NCBI RefSeq assembly: GCF_000257905.1
Contig: NZ_AJJL01000082.1
Location: forward strand, 1-64,000
Length of the DNA: 64,000 nt
DNA from: Streptococcus mitis SK579
Lineage (GTDB): Bacteria > Bacillota > Bacilli > Lactobacillales > Streptococcaceae
Direction: 5' to 3'
Part shown: positions 38,766-47,645 of the stretch, one piece after another
Position numbering within the stretch: position 1 is the first letter of the stretch
Layout: each line of letters opens with the position of its first letter
The notes under the pieces: model-generated
Database searches by the model: none
Told to the model about the DNA's origin: nothing
The model's input: the letters and a program-made list of their open reading frames with translations, nothing else
Made by a program: the position numbers and the translations under genes

Positions 38766-39734
38766 ATGTCAAGTTTAGATAAAAATCTTTTGCTAGAGAT
38801 GTTCCGTAAGATGGAAGAAATCCGTCGTATGGACTTAAAAATTGCGCAATTAGTAAAGAAAGGGAAAGTGCCAGGAATGACGCACTTTTCTGTTGGTGAA
38901 GAGGCAGCTAACGTGGGTGCTATGTTGGCTCTCAACCCAGATGATCTAATTACCTCAAACCACCGTGGTCACGGACAAGCTATTGCCAAAGGAATTGACC
39001 TCAACGGAATGATGGCTGAAATCCTTGGTAAATACACTGGAACCTGTAAAGGGAAAGGTGGTTCTATGCATATCGCCGACCTTGATGCTGGTAACCTTGG
39101 TGCCAATGGTATCGTAGGTGGTGGTATGGGGATTGCTGTCGGTGCAGCCCTTAGTCAGCAAATGCAAAATACTGGAAAAATCGTTGTCTGCTTCTTTGGA
39201 GATGGTGCGACCAACGAAGGTGTTTTCCACGAAGCAGTGAACATGGCTTCTATCTGGAACCTGCCAGTCATTTTCTATTGCATTAACAACGGTTACGGTA
39301 TCTCTGCGGATATCAAGAAAATGATCAATGTAGAACATATCCATCAACGTAGCGCCGCTTATGGAATTCCTGGAATGTTCATCGAAGACGGTAACAATGT
39401 TATCGATGTCTATGAAGGATTTAAGAAAGCTGTAGATCATGTTCGCAGTGGCAATGGACCAGTCTTGATTGAAAGTGTAACTTATCGTTGGCTTGGTCAC
39501 TCATCATCTGATCCTGGTAAATATCGTACCCGTGAAGAAGTGGAACTGTGGAAACAAAAAGACCCAATTGAAAATCTTCGCAAGCACCTTATTGAAAATA
39601 ACATTGCAAGTGCTACAGAATTGGAAGAAATTCAAGCGCAAGTCAAGGAAGCAGTAGAAGCTTCTGTCAAATTTGCAGAGGAAAGTCCATTCCCACCGCT
39701 TGAATCAGCATTTGAAGATATTTACGCAGACTAA
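38766..39734 (+). CDS. acoA: Pyruvate/acetoin dehydrogenase E1 alpha
   Basis: The 322-residue thiamine-diphosphate E1 alpha subunit has the TPP motif GDGATNEGVFHEA...INN near residues 140-177. The heterodimer-contact GKYTGTCKGKGGSMH is near residue 90, and YRWLGHSSSDPGKYR carries the phosphorylation-loop equivalent. It decarboxylates the 2-oxoacid and transfers the acyl group to lipoyl. Pneumococcal homologues were named acetoin dehydrogenase but are thought to be the pyruvate dehydrogenase complex. AAGAAG lies near the ATG. Confidence 0.92.
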   Translation: MSSLDKNLLLEMFRKMEEIRRMDLKIAQLVKKGKVPGMTHFSVGEEAANVGAMLALNPDDLITSNHRGHGQAIAKGIDLNGMMAEILGKYTGTCKGKGGSMHIADLDAGNLGANGIVGGGMGIAVGAALSQQMQNTGKIVVCFFGDGATNEGVFHEAVNMASIWNLPVIFYCINNGYGISADIKKMINVEHIHQRSAAYGIPGMFIEDGNNVIDVYEGFKKAVDHVRSGNGPVLIESVTYRWLGHSSSDPGKYRTREEVELWKQKDPIENLRKHLIENNIASATELEEIQAQVKEAVEASVKFAEESPFPPLESAFEDIYAD

Positions 39735-39749
39735 GGAGAAAGAGATAAA

Positions 39750-40742
39750 ATGGAAACAAAAACAATGTCCTTCCGTGACACCATTATCCTTGCTATGTCT
39801 GAGGAAATGCGTCGCGATGAAAATGTGTTCTTGATGGGAGAAGATGTCGGTGTCTTTGGAGGAGACTTCGGTACTTCTGTCGGAATGCTTGAAGAATTTG
39901 GCCCAGAACGTGTTCGTGACTGTCCGATTTCTGAAGCTGCCATCTCTGGAGCAGCAGCAGGAGCAGCCATGACAGGACTTCGTCCAATCGTTGATATGAC
40001 CTTCATGGACTTCTCGGTTATTGCCATGGACAATATCGTCAACCAAGCTGCTAAAACTCGTTATATGTTTGGTGGTAAAGGTCAGGTGCCAATGACTGTC
40101 CGTTGTGCAGCTGGTAATGGGGTAGGTTCTGCCGCTCAGCACTCACAATCTCTAGAGTCTTGGTTTACTCATATTCCTGGTCTTAAGGTTGTGGCACCAG
40201 GTACGCCTGCGGACATGAAAGGACTGCTCAAGTCTTCTATCCGAGATAATAACCCAGTTATCATTCTTGAGTACAAGTCAGAATTTAACCAAAAAGGGGA
40301 AGTGCCAGTTGATCCAGACTACACAATTCCACTTGGTGTCGGGGAAATCAAACGTGAAGGTACAGATGTAACAGTTGTTACTTACGGAAAAATGCTTCGC
40401 CGTGTGGTTCAAGCTGCTGAAGAATTAGCAGAAGAAGGAATTTCAGTTGAAATTGTTGACCCACGTACCCTTGTACCGCTTGATAAGGATATTATCATTA
40501 ACTCAGTTAAGAAGACTGGTAAGGTTGTTCTGGTTAACGACGCCCATAAAACAAGTGGCTATATCGGTGAGATTTCAGCTATTATTTCAGAATCAGAAGC
40601 ATTTGACTATCTAGACGCACCAATCCGCCGTTGTGCAGGTGAAGATGTGCCAATGCCTTATGCACAAAACCTAGAAAATGCAATGATTCCAACCGTTGAA
40701 ATCATCAAAGATGCCATCCGTAAAACATATAACAAAGAATAG
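39750..40742 (+). CDS. acoB: Pyruvate/acetoin dehydrogenase E1 beta
   Basis: The 330-residue transketolase-like partner of E1 alpha has the conserved glutamate in FLMGEDVGVFGG near residue 29 that activates thiamine diphosphate. Also seen are MTFMDF near 85 and VPMTVRCAAGNG near 112. AAGGAGAAAG precedes the ATG, 15 nt after the alpha subunit. A 0.6-kb structured repeat array follows before the E2 gene, an unusual interruption in this operon. Confidence 0.93.
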   Translation: METKTMSFRDTIILAMSEEMRRDENVFLMGEDVGVFGGDFGTSVGMLEEFGPERVRDCPISEAAISGAAAGAAMTGLRPIVDMTFMDFSVIAMDNIVNQAAKTRYMFGGKGQVPMTVRCAAGNGVGSAAQHSQSLESWFTHIPGLKVVAPGTPADMKGLLKSSIRDNNPVIILEYKSEFNQKGEVPVDPDYTIPLGVGEIKREGTDVTVVTYGKMLRRVVQAAEELAEEGISVEIVDPRTLVPLDKDIIINSVKKTGKVVLVNDAHKTSGYIGEISAIISESEAFDYLDAPIRRCAGEDVPMPYAQNLENAMIPTVEIIKDAIRKTYNKE

Positions 40743-40787
40743 GATTACATAAGATAAATTATGTAAACATCGCATCCTATCACAAGA

Positions 40788-41036
40788 AGAGTTGGTTCGA
40801 TAATAACCGATGAAAGATTTAGTCAGTCTACTAGGTTGACCGCTTGATAGCGGCAACCGTAGTAATTTGAGATACGTGTTGTATCCAAGTGATTTAAAGA
40901 GTTGCGACATGAGAGAGTCGAATCGATAATATTCGACGAATGAATTAGTAAGTCTACTAGGTTGACCGCGTAATAGCGGCAACCGTAGCAACTTGAGATA
41001 CGTGTTGTATCCAAGTTGCTTGTAGAGTTGAACTCG
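40788..41036 (+). repeat. A-type structured repeat, two copies (126-nt period)
   Basis: Each copy has three hairpins. Hairpin 1 is GTTGGTT/AACCGAT in copy 1 and GTCGAAT/ATTCGAC in copy 2, with the same CGATAAT loop. Hairpin 2 is GGTTGaCCGC/GCGGCAACC, identical in both (40834-40858 and 40960-40984). Hairpin 3 is a long stem with a GTGTT loop (GATACGTGTTGTATC core). Compensatory changes in hairpins 1 and 3 suggest the fold matters. Confidence 0.85.
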
Positions 41037-41363
41037 GGCTAGAGTCTGTGTGAAAAAGATAAACTTTCCTAGAAACTAAAGTTTCTTTGTCAAGTTTCCT
41101 ATTTTCACTTTGACTTTTTACGCCCTTTGTATCATGTAATTGAATTCGGACGGAGGTCTGCGAAAAAAAGATAGATTTCCTTGTGTTCGTCGAACACATC
41201 GTCAATCTCCTATTTTTTCATTGCCCTCTTCGTCCTTAATATCTTATATTCGAACACGGGCTAAAAGCTCGGAAAAAAGATAAATCTCCTTGGCTTCATC
41301 GAAACCATCGTCGATTTCCTATTTTTCAGTCGCTTTTAACGCCCTTTGTATCATAAATAGAAT
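41028..41363 (+). repeat. B-type structured repeat, three copies (about 110-nt period)
   Basis: Copies begin near 41028, 41140 and 41247. Each has a conserved base, AAAAAGATA on the left and CTCCTATTTT or TTCCTATTTT on the right. The tips change but still pair: GAAACT/AGTTTC, TGTGTTCG/CGAACACA and TTGGcTTC/GAAaCCA. Tails share CGCCCTTTGTATCAT (copies 1 and 3). The third copy ends at the E2 ribosome site. Confidence 0.85.
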
Positions 41364-41373
41364 TGGAGAGGTC

Positions 41374-42417
41374 ATGGCTGATGACAAGCTAAGAGCGACT
41401 CCTGCAGCTAGAAAGTTAGCGGATGATTTAGGAATCAACCTCTACGACGTTTCTGGCTCAGGTGCAAACGGTCGTGTCCACAAAGAAGACGTGGAAACTT
41501 ATAAAGACACAAACGTGGTTCGCATTTCGCCACTTGCAAAACGAATTGCCCTCGAACATAACATTGCGTGGCAGGAAATTCAAGGAACTGGTCACCGTGG
41601 TAAAATCATGAAGAAGGATGTTTTGGCCTTGCTTCCTGAAAATATTGAAAACGACACCATCAAGTCTCCTGCTCAGATTGAAAAAGCGGAAGAAGTTCCT
41701 GATAACGTAACACCTTACGGTGAAATCGAGCGTATTCCAATGACACCGATGCGTAAGGTTATTGCTCAACGTATGGTTGAATCTTACCTAACTGCGCCAA
41801 CCTTTACGCTTAACTACGATGTCGATATGTCTGAAATGTTGGCCCTTCGTAAGAAGGTTCTTGAACCAATCATGGAAGCAACTGGGAAGAAGACTACTGT
41901 AACAGACCTTCTTTCACTTGCAGTTGTTAAGACTCTTATGAAACACCCATACCTCAATGCTTCATTAACAGAAGATGGCAAGACCATTATCACTCACAAC
42001 TATGTCAATCTTGCCATGGCAGTTGGGATGGATAATGGATTGATGACACCTGTTGTTTACAATGCTGATAAGATGAATCTTTCAGAACTGGTTGTAGCCT
42101 TTAAGGATGTTATTGGCCGTACCTTGGATGGCAAATTGGCTCCAAGTGAACTGCAAAATTCAACATTTACTATCAGTAACTTGGGAATGTTTGGCGTTCA
42201 GTCCTTTGGTCCTATCATCAACCAACCAAACTCAGCTATCCTTGGTGTCAGTTCGACAATTGAGAAACCAGTTGTCGTCAATGGTGAAATTGTGATTCGC
42301 CCTATCATGAGCCTAGGATTAACCATTGACCACCGTGTCGTAGATGGTATGGCTGGTGCTAAGTTTATGAAAGACTTGAAAGAATTGATTGAAAATCCAA
42401 TCTCAATGTTGATTTAA
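41374..42417 (+). CDS. acoC: Dihydrolipoamide acyltransferase E2 without lipoyl domain
   Basis: The 347-residue E2 transfers the acyl group to CoA. ATG at 41374 follows GGAGAGG; the frame is open further upstream but lies in the repeat array. It has no N-terminal lipoyl domain. Instead two peripheral-subunit-binding domains stand in tandem (about 5-41, ATPAARKLADDLGI, and 49-86, ISPLAKRIALEHNI). The catalytic domain follows (about 125-347) with His320 and Asp324 in DHRVVDG. The lipoyl group is presumably supplied by the E3 subunit. Confidence 0.93.
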   Translation: MADDKLRATPAARKLADDLGINLYDVSGSGANGRVHKEDVETYKDTNVVRISPLAKRIALEHNIAWQEIQGTGHRGKIMKKDVLALLPENIENDTIKSPAQIEKAEEVPDNVTPYGEIERIPMTPMRKVIAQRMVESYLTAPTFTLNYDVDMSEMLALRKKVLEPIMEATGKKTTVTDLLSLAVVKTLMKHPYLNASLTEDGKTIITHNYVNLAMAVGMDNGLMTPVVYNADKMNLSELVVAFKDVIGRTLDGKLAPSELQNSTFTISNLGMFGVQSFGPIINQPNSAILGVSSTIEKPVVVNGEIVIRPIMSLGLTIDHRVVDGMAGAKFMKDLKELIENPISMLI

Positions 42418-42462
42418 GAGCAAGAGTATTCATTTTTAAGATATAGATAAAGGAAGGAAGAC

Positions 42463-44166
42463 ATGGCCTTAGAAGTAATTATGCCAAAAGCCGGCGTGGA
42501 TATGACAGAAGGACAAATCGTCCAATGGAATAAAAAAGTCGGAGAATTTGTAAAAGAAGGAGAAATCCTTTTGGAAATCATGACTGATAAAGTCAGCATG
42601 GAATTGGAAGCCGAAGAAGATGGTTATTTGATTGCTATCCTCAAAGGAGATGGTGAAACTGTCCCTGTAACGGAAGTTATCGGTTACCTCGGAGAAGAAG
42701 GGGAAAATATCCCAACAGCTGGAGCCGCAGCACCAGAAGCTAGCCCAGCACCTGCAGCAAGTGCTTCAAATGATGATGGTAAAAGCGATGATGCCTTTGA
42801 TATTGTTGTGATTGGTGGAGGTCCTGCTGGTTATGTGGCAGCCATTAAAGCTGCCCAACTCGGCGGTAAGGTTGCCCTCGTTGAGAAATCTGAACTCGGC
42901 GGAACCTGCTTGAACCGTGGTTGTATTCCAACAAAGACCTACCTTCATAACGCTGAAATTATCGAAAACATTGGTCATGCCGCAAACCGTGGTATCGTAA
43001 TCGAAAATCCAAACTTCACTGTAGATATGGACAAACTTCTTGAAACTAAGTCTAAGGTTGTCAATACTTTGGTTGGTGGTGTTGCAGGTCTTCTTCGTAG
43101 TTACGGAGTTACTGTTCATAAGGGTGTTGGTACTATTACTAAAGACAAGAATGTCTTGGTAAATGGTTCAGAATTGCTTGAAACCAAGAAAATTATCCTT
43201 GCTGGTGGTTCTAAAGTAAGCAAAATTAACGTTCCTGGTATGGAATCTCCACTTGTGATGACTAGTGACGACATTCTTGAAATGAACGAAGTGCCAGAAA
43301 GCCTTGTTATCATCGGTGGAGGAGTTGTCGGTATCGAGCTTGGTCAAGCCTTTATGACATTTGGTTCAAAAGTGACTGTTGTCGAAATGATGGATCGTAT
43401 CGTGCCAGCTATGGATGCGGAAGTTTCTAAGAACCTTCGCTTGATACTTGAGCGTAAAGGAATGACCATCTTGACTGGTACTAAACTGCAAGAAATCATT
43501 GAGGAAAATGGTCAACTTCGTATCAAGGTTGAAGGAAAAGACGATATCATTGCAAGCAAAGCTCTTCTTTCAATCGGTCGTGTGCCAGACCTTGAAGGTA
43601 TTGGCGATGTTGAGTTTGAATTGGATCGTGGTCGTATCAAGGTCAACGAATACATGGAAACTTCTGTTCCAGGCATTTATGCACCAGGCGACATCAACGG
43701 TACTAAGATGTTGGCTCACGCAGCCTTCCGTATGGGTGAAGTTGCCGCAGAAAATGCTCTTAAAGGAAATCATGCTGTTGCCAAATTGAACTTGACTCCA
43801 GCAGCCATTTACACTCTTCCTGAAGTAGCAGCAGTAGGTTTGACAGAAGAACAAGCCCGTGAGAAATATGATGTTGCTATCGGTAAGTTCAACTTTGCTG
43901 CAAACGGTCGTGCCATTGCTTCAGATGCAGCTCAAGGTTTTGTTAAAGTTATTGCTGATAAGAAATACGGAGAAATCCTCGGTGTTCACATCATTGGCCC
44001 TGCAGCTGCAGAGTTGATCAATGAAGCGTCAAGCATTATCGAAATGGAAATCACTGTAGAAGAAATGTTGAAGACTATCCACGGACACCCAACCTATTCT
44101 GAAGTGATGTATGAAGCATTTGCGGATGTTCTAGGAATGGCCATCCACTCACCTAAGAAAAAATAA
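42463..44166 (+). CDS. lpdA: Dihydrolipoamide dehydrogenase E3 with N-terminal lipoyl domain
   Basis: The 567-residue flavoprotein reoxidises dihydrolipoyl groups. Residues 1-77 form a lipoyl domain with Lys43 in EIMTDKVSMELE. An Ala/Pro-rich linker (about 82-108) is followed by the FAD domain (VVIGGGPAGYVAA) and the redox disulfide GGTCLNRGCIPTK. The NAD site is VIIGGGVVGIE and the interface His-Glu pair is in HGHPTYSE. Such fused E3 proteins are known in pneumococcus. AAGGAAGG precedes the ATG. Confidence 0.96.
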   Translation: MALEVIMPKAGVDMTEGQIVQWNKKVGEFVKEGEILLEIMTDKVSMELEAEEDGYLIAILKGDGETVPVTEVIGYLGEEGENIPTAGAAAPEASPAPAASASNDDGKSDDAFDIVVIGGGPAGYVAAIKAAQLGGKVALVEKSELGGTCLNRGCIPTKTYLHNAEIIENIGHAANRGIVIENPNFTVDMDKLLETKSKVVNTLVGGVAGLLRSYGVTVHKGVGTITKDKNVLVNGSELLETKKIILAGGSKVSKINVPGMESPLVMTSDDILEMNEVPESLVIIGGGVVGIELGQAFMTFGSKVTVVEMMDRIVPAMDAEVSKNLRLILERKGMTILTGTKLQEIIEENGQLRIKVEGKDDIIASKALLSIGRVPDLEGIGDVEFELDRGRIKVNEYMETSVPGIYAPGDINGTKMLAHAAFRMGEVAAENALKGNHAVAKLNLTPAAIYTLPEVAAVGLTEEQAREKYDVAIGKFNFAANGRAIASDAAQGFVKVIADKKYGEILGVHIIGPAAAELINEASSIIEMEITVEEMLKTIHGHPTYSEVMYEAFADVLGMAIHSPKKK

Positions 44167-44180
44167 AAGAAAGATAGATT

Positions 44181-44205
44181 AGACTGGAAAGATATTTTCC
44201 AGTCT
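44181..44205 (+). other. Intercistronic hairpin between E3 gene and lplA
   Basis: AGACTGGAAA (44181-44190) pairs with TTTCCAGTCT (44196-44205), extended by an outer GATAG/CTATC. No T-run follows, so it is more likely an mRNA stabiliser than a terminator. Confidence 0.6.
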
Positions 44206-44225
44206 CTATCGTATAAAGGGATATC

Positions 44226-45215
44226 ATGAAATATATTATCAATCATTCAAACGACACTGCCTTTAATATCGCCTTGGAAGAATATGCCTTTAAACACCTT
44301 TTGGATGAGGATCAAATCTTCCTGCTTTGGATTAACAAACCATCTATCATTGTTGGTCGTCACCAGAACACTATCGAAGAAATCAACCGTGATTATGTTC
44401 GAGAAAATGGCATTGAGGTGGTCCGCCGTATCAGCGGTGGTGGAGCTGTTTATCACGATCTAAACAACCTCAACTATACGATTATCTCAAAAGAAGATGA
44501 AAACAAGGCTTTTGACTTTAAGAGCTTCTCAACTCCAGTTATCAATACTTTGGCTCAACTTGGAGTTAAAGCAGAGTTCACAGGTCGTAATGACCTTGAG
44601 ATTGATGGTAAGAAGTTCTGTGGCAATGCCCAAGCCTATATCAATGGCCGTATCATGCACCACGGTTGCTTGCTCTTTGACGTTGATTTGTCAGTCTTAG
44701 CCAATGCCCTTAAGGTTTCAAAAGATAAATTTGAATCAAAAGGGGTGAAATCTGTTCGTGCTCGTGTGACCAATATTATCAATGAATTACCAGAAAAAAT
44801 CACAGTTGAAGAATTCCGTGATTTACTCTTGGAATACATGAAAAAAGAGTACCCAGAGATGACTGAATACATTTTTTCTGAGCAAGAATTGACTGAAATC
44901 AATCGCATCAAGGACACCAAGTTTGGAACTTGGGACTGGAACTACGGTAAATCACCTGAATTTAACGTCCGTCGTGGAACCAAATTCACTAGTGGTAAGG
45001 TGGAAGTCTTTGCTAATGTTCTCGAATCAAAAATCCAAGACATCAAGATTTATGGTGACTTCTTTGGTATCGAAGACGTTGCTGCAGTAGAAGATGTCCT
45101 TCGTGGAGTGAAATACGAACGCGAAGATGTCCTTAAAGCACTAGAAACCATTGATATTACACGCTACTTCGCTGGTATTAGTCGTGAAGAAATCGCTGAA
45201 GCAGTTGTAGAGTAA
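44226..45215 (+). CDS. lplA: Lipoate-protein ligase
   Basis: The 329-residue ligase activates lipoate with ATP and attaches it to lipoyl lysines, here most likely Lys43 of the adjacent E3. The family core RRISGGGAVYHDLNNLNYTI (residues 67-86) and the lysine in GNDLEIDGKKFCGNAQ-like segment near 121-136 are present, with an extra C-terminal accessory domain (about 245-329). AAAGGGATATC precedes the ATG. Cotranscription with the complex is probable, since no terminator separates them. Confidence 0.93.
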   Translation: MKYIINHSNDTAFNIALEEYAFKHLLDEDQIFLLWINKPSIIVGRHQNTIEEINRDYVRENGIEVVRRISGGGAVYHDLNNLNYTIISKEDENKAFDFKSFSTPVINTLAQLGVKAEFTGRNDLEIDGKKFCGNAQAYINGRIMHHGCLLFDVDLSVLANALKVSKDKFESKGVKSVRARVTNIINELPEKITVEEFRDLLLEYMKKEYPEMTEYIFSEQELTEINRIKDTKFGTWDWNYGKSPEFNVRRGTKFTSGKVEVFANVLESKIQDIKIYGDFFGIEDVAAVEDVLRGVKYEREDVLKALETIDITRYFAGISREEIAEAVVE

Positions 45216-45535
45216 AGAAAAGCTATTTGTTAGCTATTTTGGGGTGAAGAAAAGATATCATCTGGATAGGACAAGTCTTAAAACCTGCTGAACGAGAATC
45301 AAAAAGAACTCACTTCCAATCCTTAATAAAAAATTAGGTAGGGTTGAATATAGAGATAAGAAAGTTAGTAATAGATTGACTGTAAGGTGACACAAATGAG
45401 ATTTGTTTTTTAATTTCTTCTTGCTATAAATACCACCAAAAGACTATTATCTCTTATAGTTGAACGATACCTCAAAAGTTAGACATAGAAAATCTAATTT
45501 TTGGGGTATTTTGCAGTTCTTAATTTAGGCTTTTT

Positions 45536-45566
45536 TATAGTGTATTGAACCCAAAATAGTACACCT
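45536..45566. mobile_element. Possible IS630/RUP-type terminal remnant
   Basis: The sequence starts with TA and TAGTGTATTGAACC and continues to AATAGTACACC, resembling the ends of TA-targeting Tc1/mariner-like streptococcal elements. No transposase frame is present. Identification is from memory of terminal patterns and is tentative. Confidence 0.3.
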
Positions 45567-45598
45567 CGGCTGCTAAAATATTTCTATAAATTAATTTG

Positions 45599-45613
45599 AT
45601 TTTCGAAGAGTAT
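45599..45613 (-). repeat. Orphan BOX terminus
   Basis: GATTTTCGAAGAGTA is the complement of the boxA end TACTCTTCGAAAATC, with no other BOX module nearby. Confidence 0.45.
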
Positions 45614-45759
45614 TACTAATCGGTTTATTCATATCTTACTTCAATTTAATATAGTATCAAAAGATGTTTCATAAAATATAGACTCAACCTTTCAACTTAA
45701 TCCTATTTATTGCTTACTATCCAATAAAATTGAAAAGGATGGAAAAAAGGTTGCATTTA

Positions 45760-45768
45760 TGATATAAT
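45760..45768 (+). promoter_or_regulatory. Extended -10 promoter of murA
   Basis: TG at 45760-45761, A, then TATAAT at 45763-45768, with a weak TGGAAA 17 nt upstream (45740-45745). Confidence 0.55.
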
Positions 45769-45818
45769 TTATTTTAAAGACCTTATTAGAAATCTTGAAA
45801 GAGTATTAAAAACTTAGA

Positions 45819-47078
45819 ATGAGAAAAATTGTTATCAATGGTGGATTACCACTACAAGGTGAAATCACTATTAGTGGTGCTAAAAATAGTGTTGTGGCCC
45901 TAATTCCAGCTATTATTTTAGCAGATGATGTTGTAACTTTGGATTGTGTTCCGGATATTTCGGATGTAGCCAGTCTTGTCGAAATCATGGAATTGATGGG
46001 AGCTACTGTTAAGCGTTATGACGATGTATTGGAGATTGACCCAAGAGGTGTTCAAAATATTCCAATGCCTTATGGGAAAATCAATAGTCTTCGTGCATCT
46101 TATTATTTTTATGGAAGTCTTTTAGGTCGTTTTGGTGAAGCCACAGTTGGCTTGCCTGGAGGATGTGACCTTGGTCCTCGTCCGATTGACTTACACCTTA
46201 AGGCTTTTGAAGCTATGGGTGCTACTGTTAGCTACGAGGGAGATAACATGAAGTTATCTGCTAAAGATACAGGACTTCATGGCGCAAGTATTTACATGGA
46301 TACAGTTAGTGTCGGTGCGACGATTAATACGATGATTGCTGCTGTTAAAGCGAATGGTCGTACTATTATTGAAAATGCAGCTCGTGAACCTGAGATTATT
46401 GATGTTGCAACTCTCTTGAATAATATGGGTGCCCATATCCGTGGGGCAGGAACTAATATCATCATTATTGATGGTGTTGAAAGATTACATGGCACACGTC
46501 ATCAGGTGATTCCAGATCGTATTGAAGCTGGAACATATATATCTTTAGCTGCTGCAGTTGGTAAGGGAATTCGTATAAATAATGTTCTTTACGAACACCT
46601 AGAAGGATTCATCGCTAAGTTGGAAGAAATGGGAGTTCGAATGACTGTATCTGAAGACAGCATTTTTGTCGAGGAACAGTCTAATTTGAAAGCAATCAAT
46701 ATTAAGACAGCTCCTTACCCAGGCTTTGCTACCGATTTGCAACAACCGATTACCCCTCTTTTACTAACAGCTAATGGTCGTGGTACAATTGTTGATACGA
46801 TTTATGAAAAACGTGTAAATCATGTTTTTGAACTAGCAAAGATGGATGCGGATATTTCGACAACAAATGGTCATATTTTGTACACGGGTGGACGTAGTTT
46901 GCGTGGGGCCAGTGTTAAAGCGACTGACCTACGAGCTGGGGCTGCACTAGTCATTGCTGGGCTTATGGCTGAAGGTAAAACTGAAATTACAAATATCGAG
47001 TTTATCTTACGTGGTTATTCTGATATTATCGAAAAATTACGTAATCTAGGAGCAGATATTAAACTAGTCGAAGATTAA
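45819..47078 (+). CDS. murA: UDP-N-acetylglucosamine 1-carboxyvinyltransferase
   Basis: First committed step of peptidoglycan synthesis; target of fosfomycin. The 419-residue product has the catalytic cysteine Cys116 in [12 protein letters not shown], the opening [16 protein letters not shown] and the late [15 protein letters not shown]. Streptococci have two MurA enzymes; which of the two this is cannot be settled here. The ribosome site is weak (GAAAGAG about 20 nt upstream). The GNAT gene follows after 15 nt. Confidence 0.95.
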   Translation: MRKIVINGGLPLQGEITISGAKNSVVALIPAIILADDVVTLDCVPDISDVASLVEIMELMGATVKRYDDVLEIDPRGVQNIPMPYGKINSLRASYYFYGSLLGRFGEATVGLPGGCDLGPRPIDLHLKAFEAMGATVSYEGDNMKLSAKDTGLHGASIYMDTVSVGATINTMIAAVKANGRTIIENAAREPEIIDVATLLNNMGAHIRGAGTNIIIIDGVERLHGTRHQVIPDRIEAGTYISLAAAVGKGIRINNVLYEHLEGFIAKLEEMGVRMTVSEDSIFVEEQSNLKAINIKTAPYPGFATDLQQPITPLLLTANGRGTIVDTIYEKRVNHVFELAKMDADISTTNGHILYTGGRSLRGASVKATDLRAGAALVIAGLMAEGKTEITNIEFILRGYSDIIEKLRNLGADIKLVED

Positions 47079-47093
47079 ACCGTAGGGGTGTTT

Positions 47094-47645
47094 ATGAATA
47101 TTTGGACCAAATTAGCAATGTTTTCTTTTTTTGAAACGGATCGCTTGTATTTGCGTCCTTTCTTTTTTAGTGATAGTCAGGACTTCCACGAGATAGCTTC
47201 AAATCCAGAAAATCTTCAATTTATTTTCCCAACTCAGGCAAGTCTGGAAGAAAGTCAATATGCATTAGCGAATTATTTTATGAAGTCCCCTTTGGGAGTG
47301 TGGGCAATTTGTGACCAAAAAAATCAACAAATGATTGGTTCTATTAAATTTGAGAAGTTAGATGAAATCAAAAAAGAAGCTGAGCTTGGCTATTTTTTGA
47401 GAAAAGATGCTTGGTCGCAAGGATTTATGACAGAGATTGTTAGAAAAATTTGTCAGCTTTCTTTTGAGGAATTTGGTTTAAAACAATTATCCATCATTAC
47501 CCACCTTGAAAATGAAGCGAGTCAAAAGGTTGCTCTAAAGTCTGGATTCCGTTTTACTCGTCAGTTTAAAGGAAGTGATCGCTACACAAGAAAAATGCGG
47601 GATTATCTTGAATTTCGGTATGTAAAAGGAGAATTCAATGAGTAA
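47094..47645 (+). CDS. GNAT family acetyltransferase (RimJ/RimL-like)
   Basis: The 183-residue product is a GNAT N-acetyltransferase. It has the TDRLYLRPF opening, AELGYFLRKDAWSQGFMTE (the acetyl-CoA region) near 101-120, and the ENEASQKVALKSGF helix near 145. RimJ/RimL relatives acetylate ribosomal protein N-termini, but many have other substrates. ATG at 47094 is preferred over the GTG at 47088, which is part of the ribosome site AGGGGTG. It overlaps the next gene by 8 nt. Confidence 0.85.
   Translation: MNIWTKLAMFSFFETDRLYLRPFFFSDSQDFHEIASNPENLQFIFPTQASLEESQYALANYFMKSPLGVWAICDQKNQQMIGSIKFEKLDEIKKEAELGYFLRKDAWSQGFMTEIVRKICQLSFEEFGLKQLSIITHLENEASQKVALKSGFRFTRQFKGSDRYTRKMRDYLEFRYVKGEFNE

Larger units (their letters stand above)
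45216..45818. other. Intergenic region with mobile-element debris
   Basis: About 600 nt without a gene. It holds a hairpin CCTCAAAAGTTAGA/TCTAATTTTTGGGG (about 45469-45504) resembling an insertion-sequence edge. Next is TATAGTGTATTGAACCCAAA (45536-45555), similar to my recollection of IS630-Spn1/RUP termini. A lone BOX end, GATTTTCGAAGAGTA, follows at 45599-45613. The murA promoter closes the region. Confidence 0.5.

Noticed and set aside
40786-41365. CRISPR array
   Set aside because: Repeat units are 110-126 nt, diverged and hairpin-filled with no unique spacers and no cas genes nearby.
41290-41373. N-terminal extension of the E2 protein
   Set aside because: The extra 28 codons fall inside the repeat array; the ATG at 41374 has a proper ribosome site and the family start.
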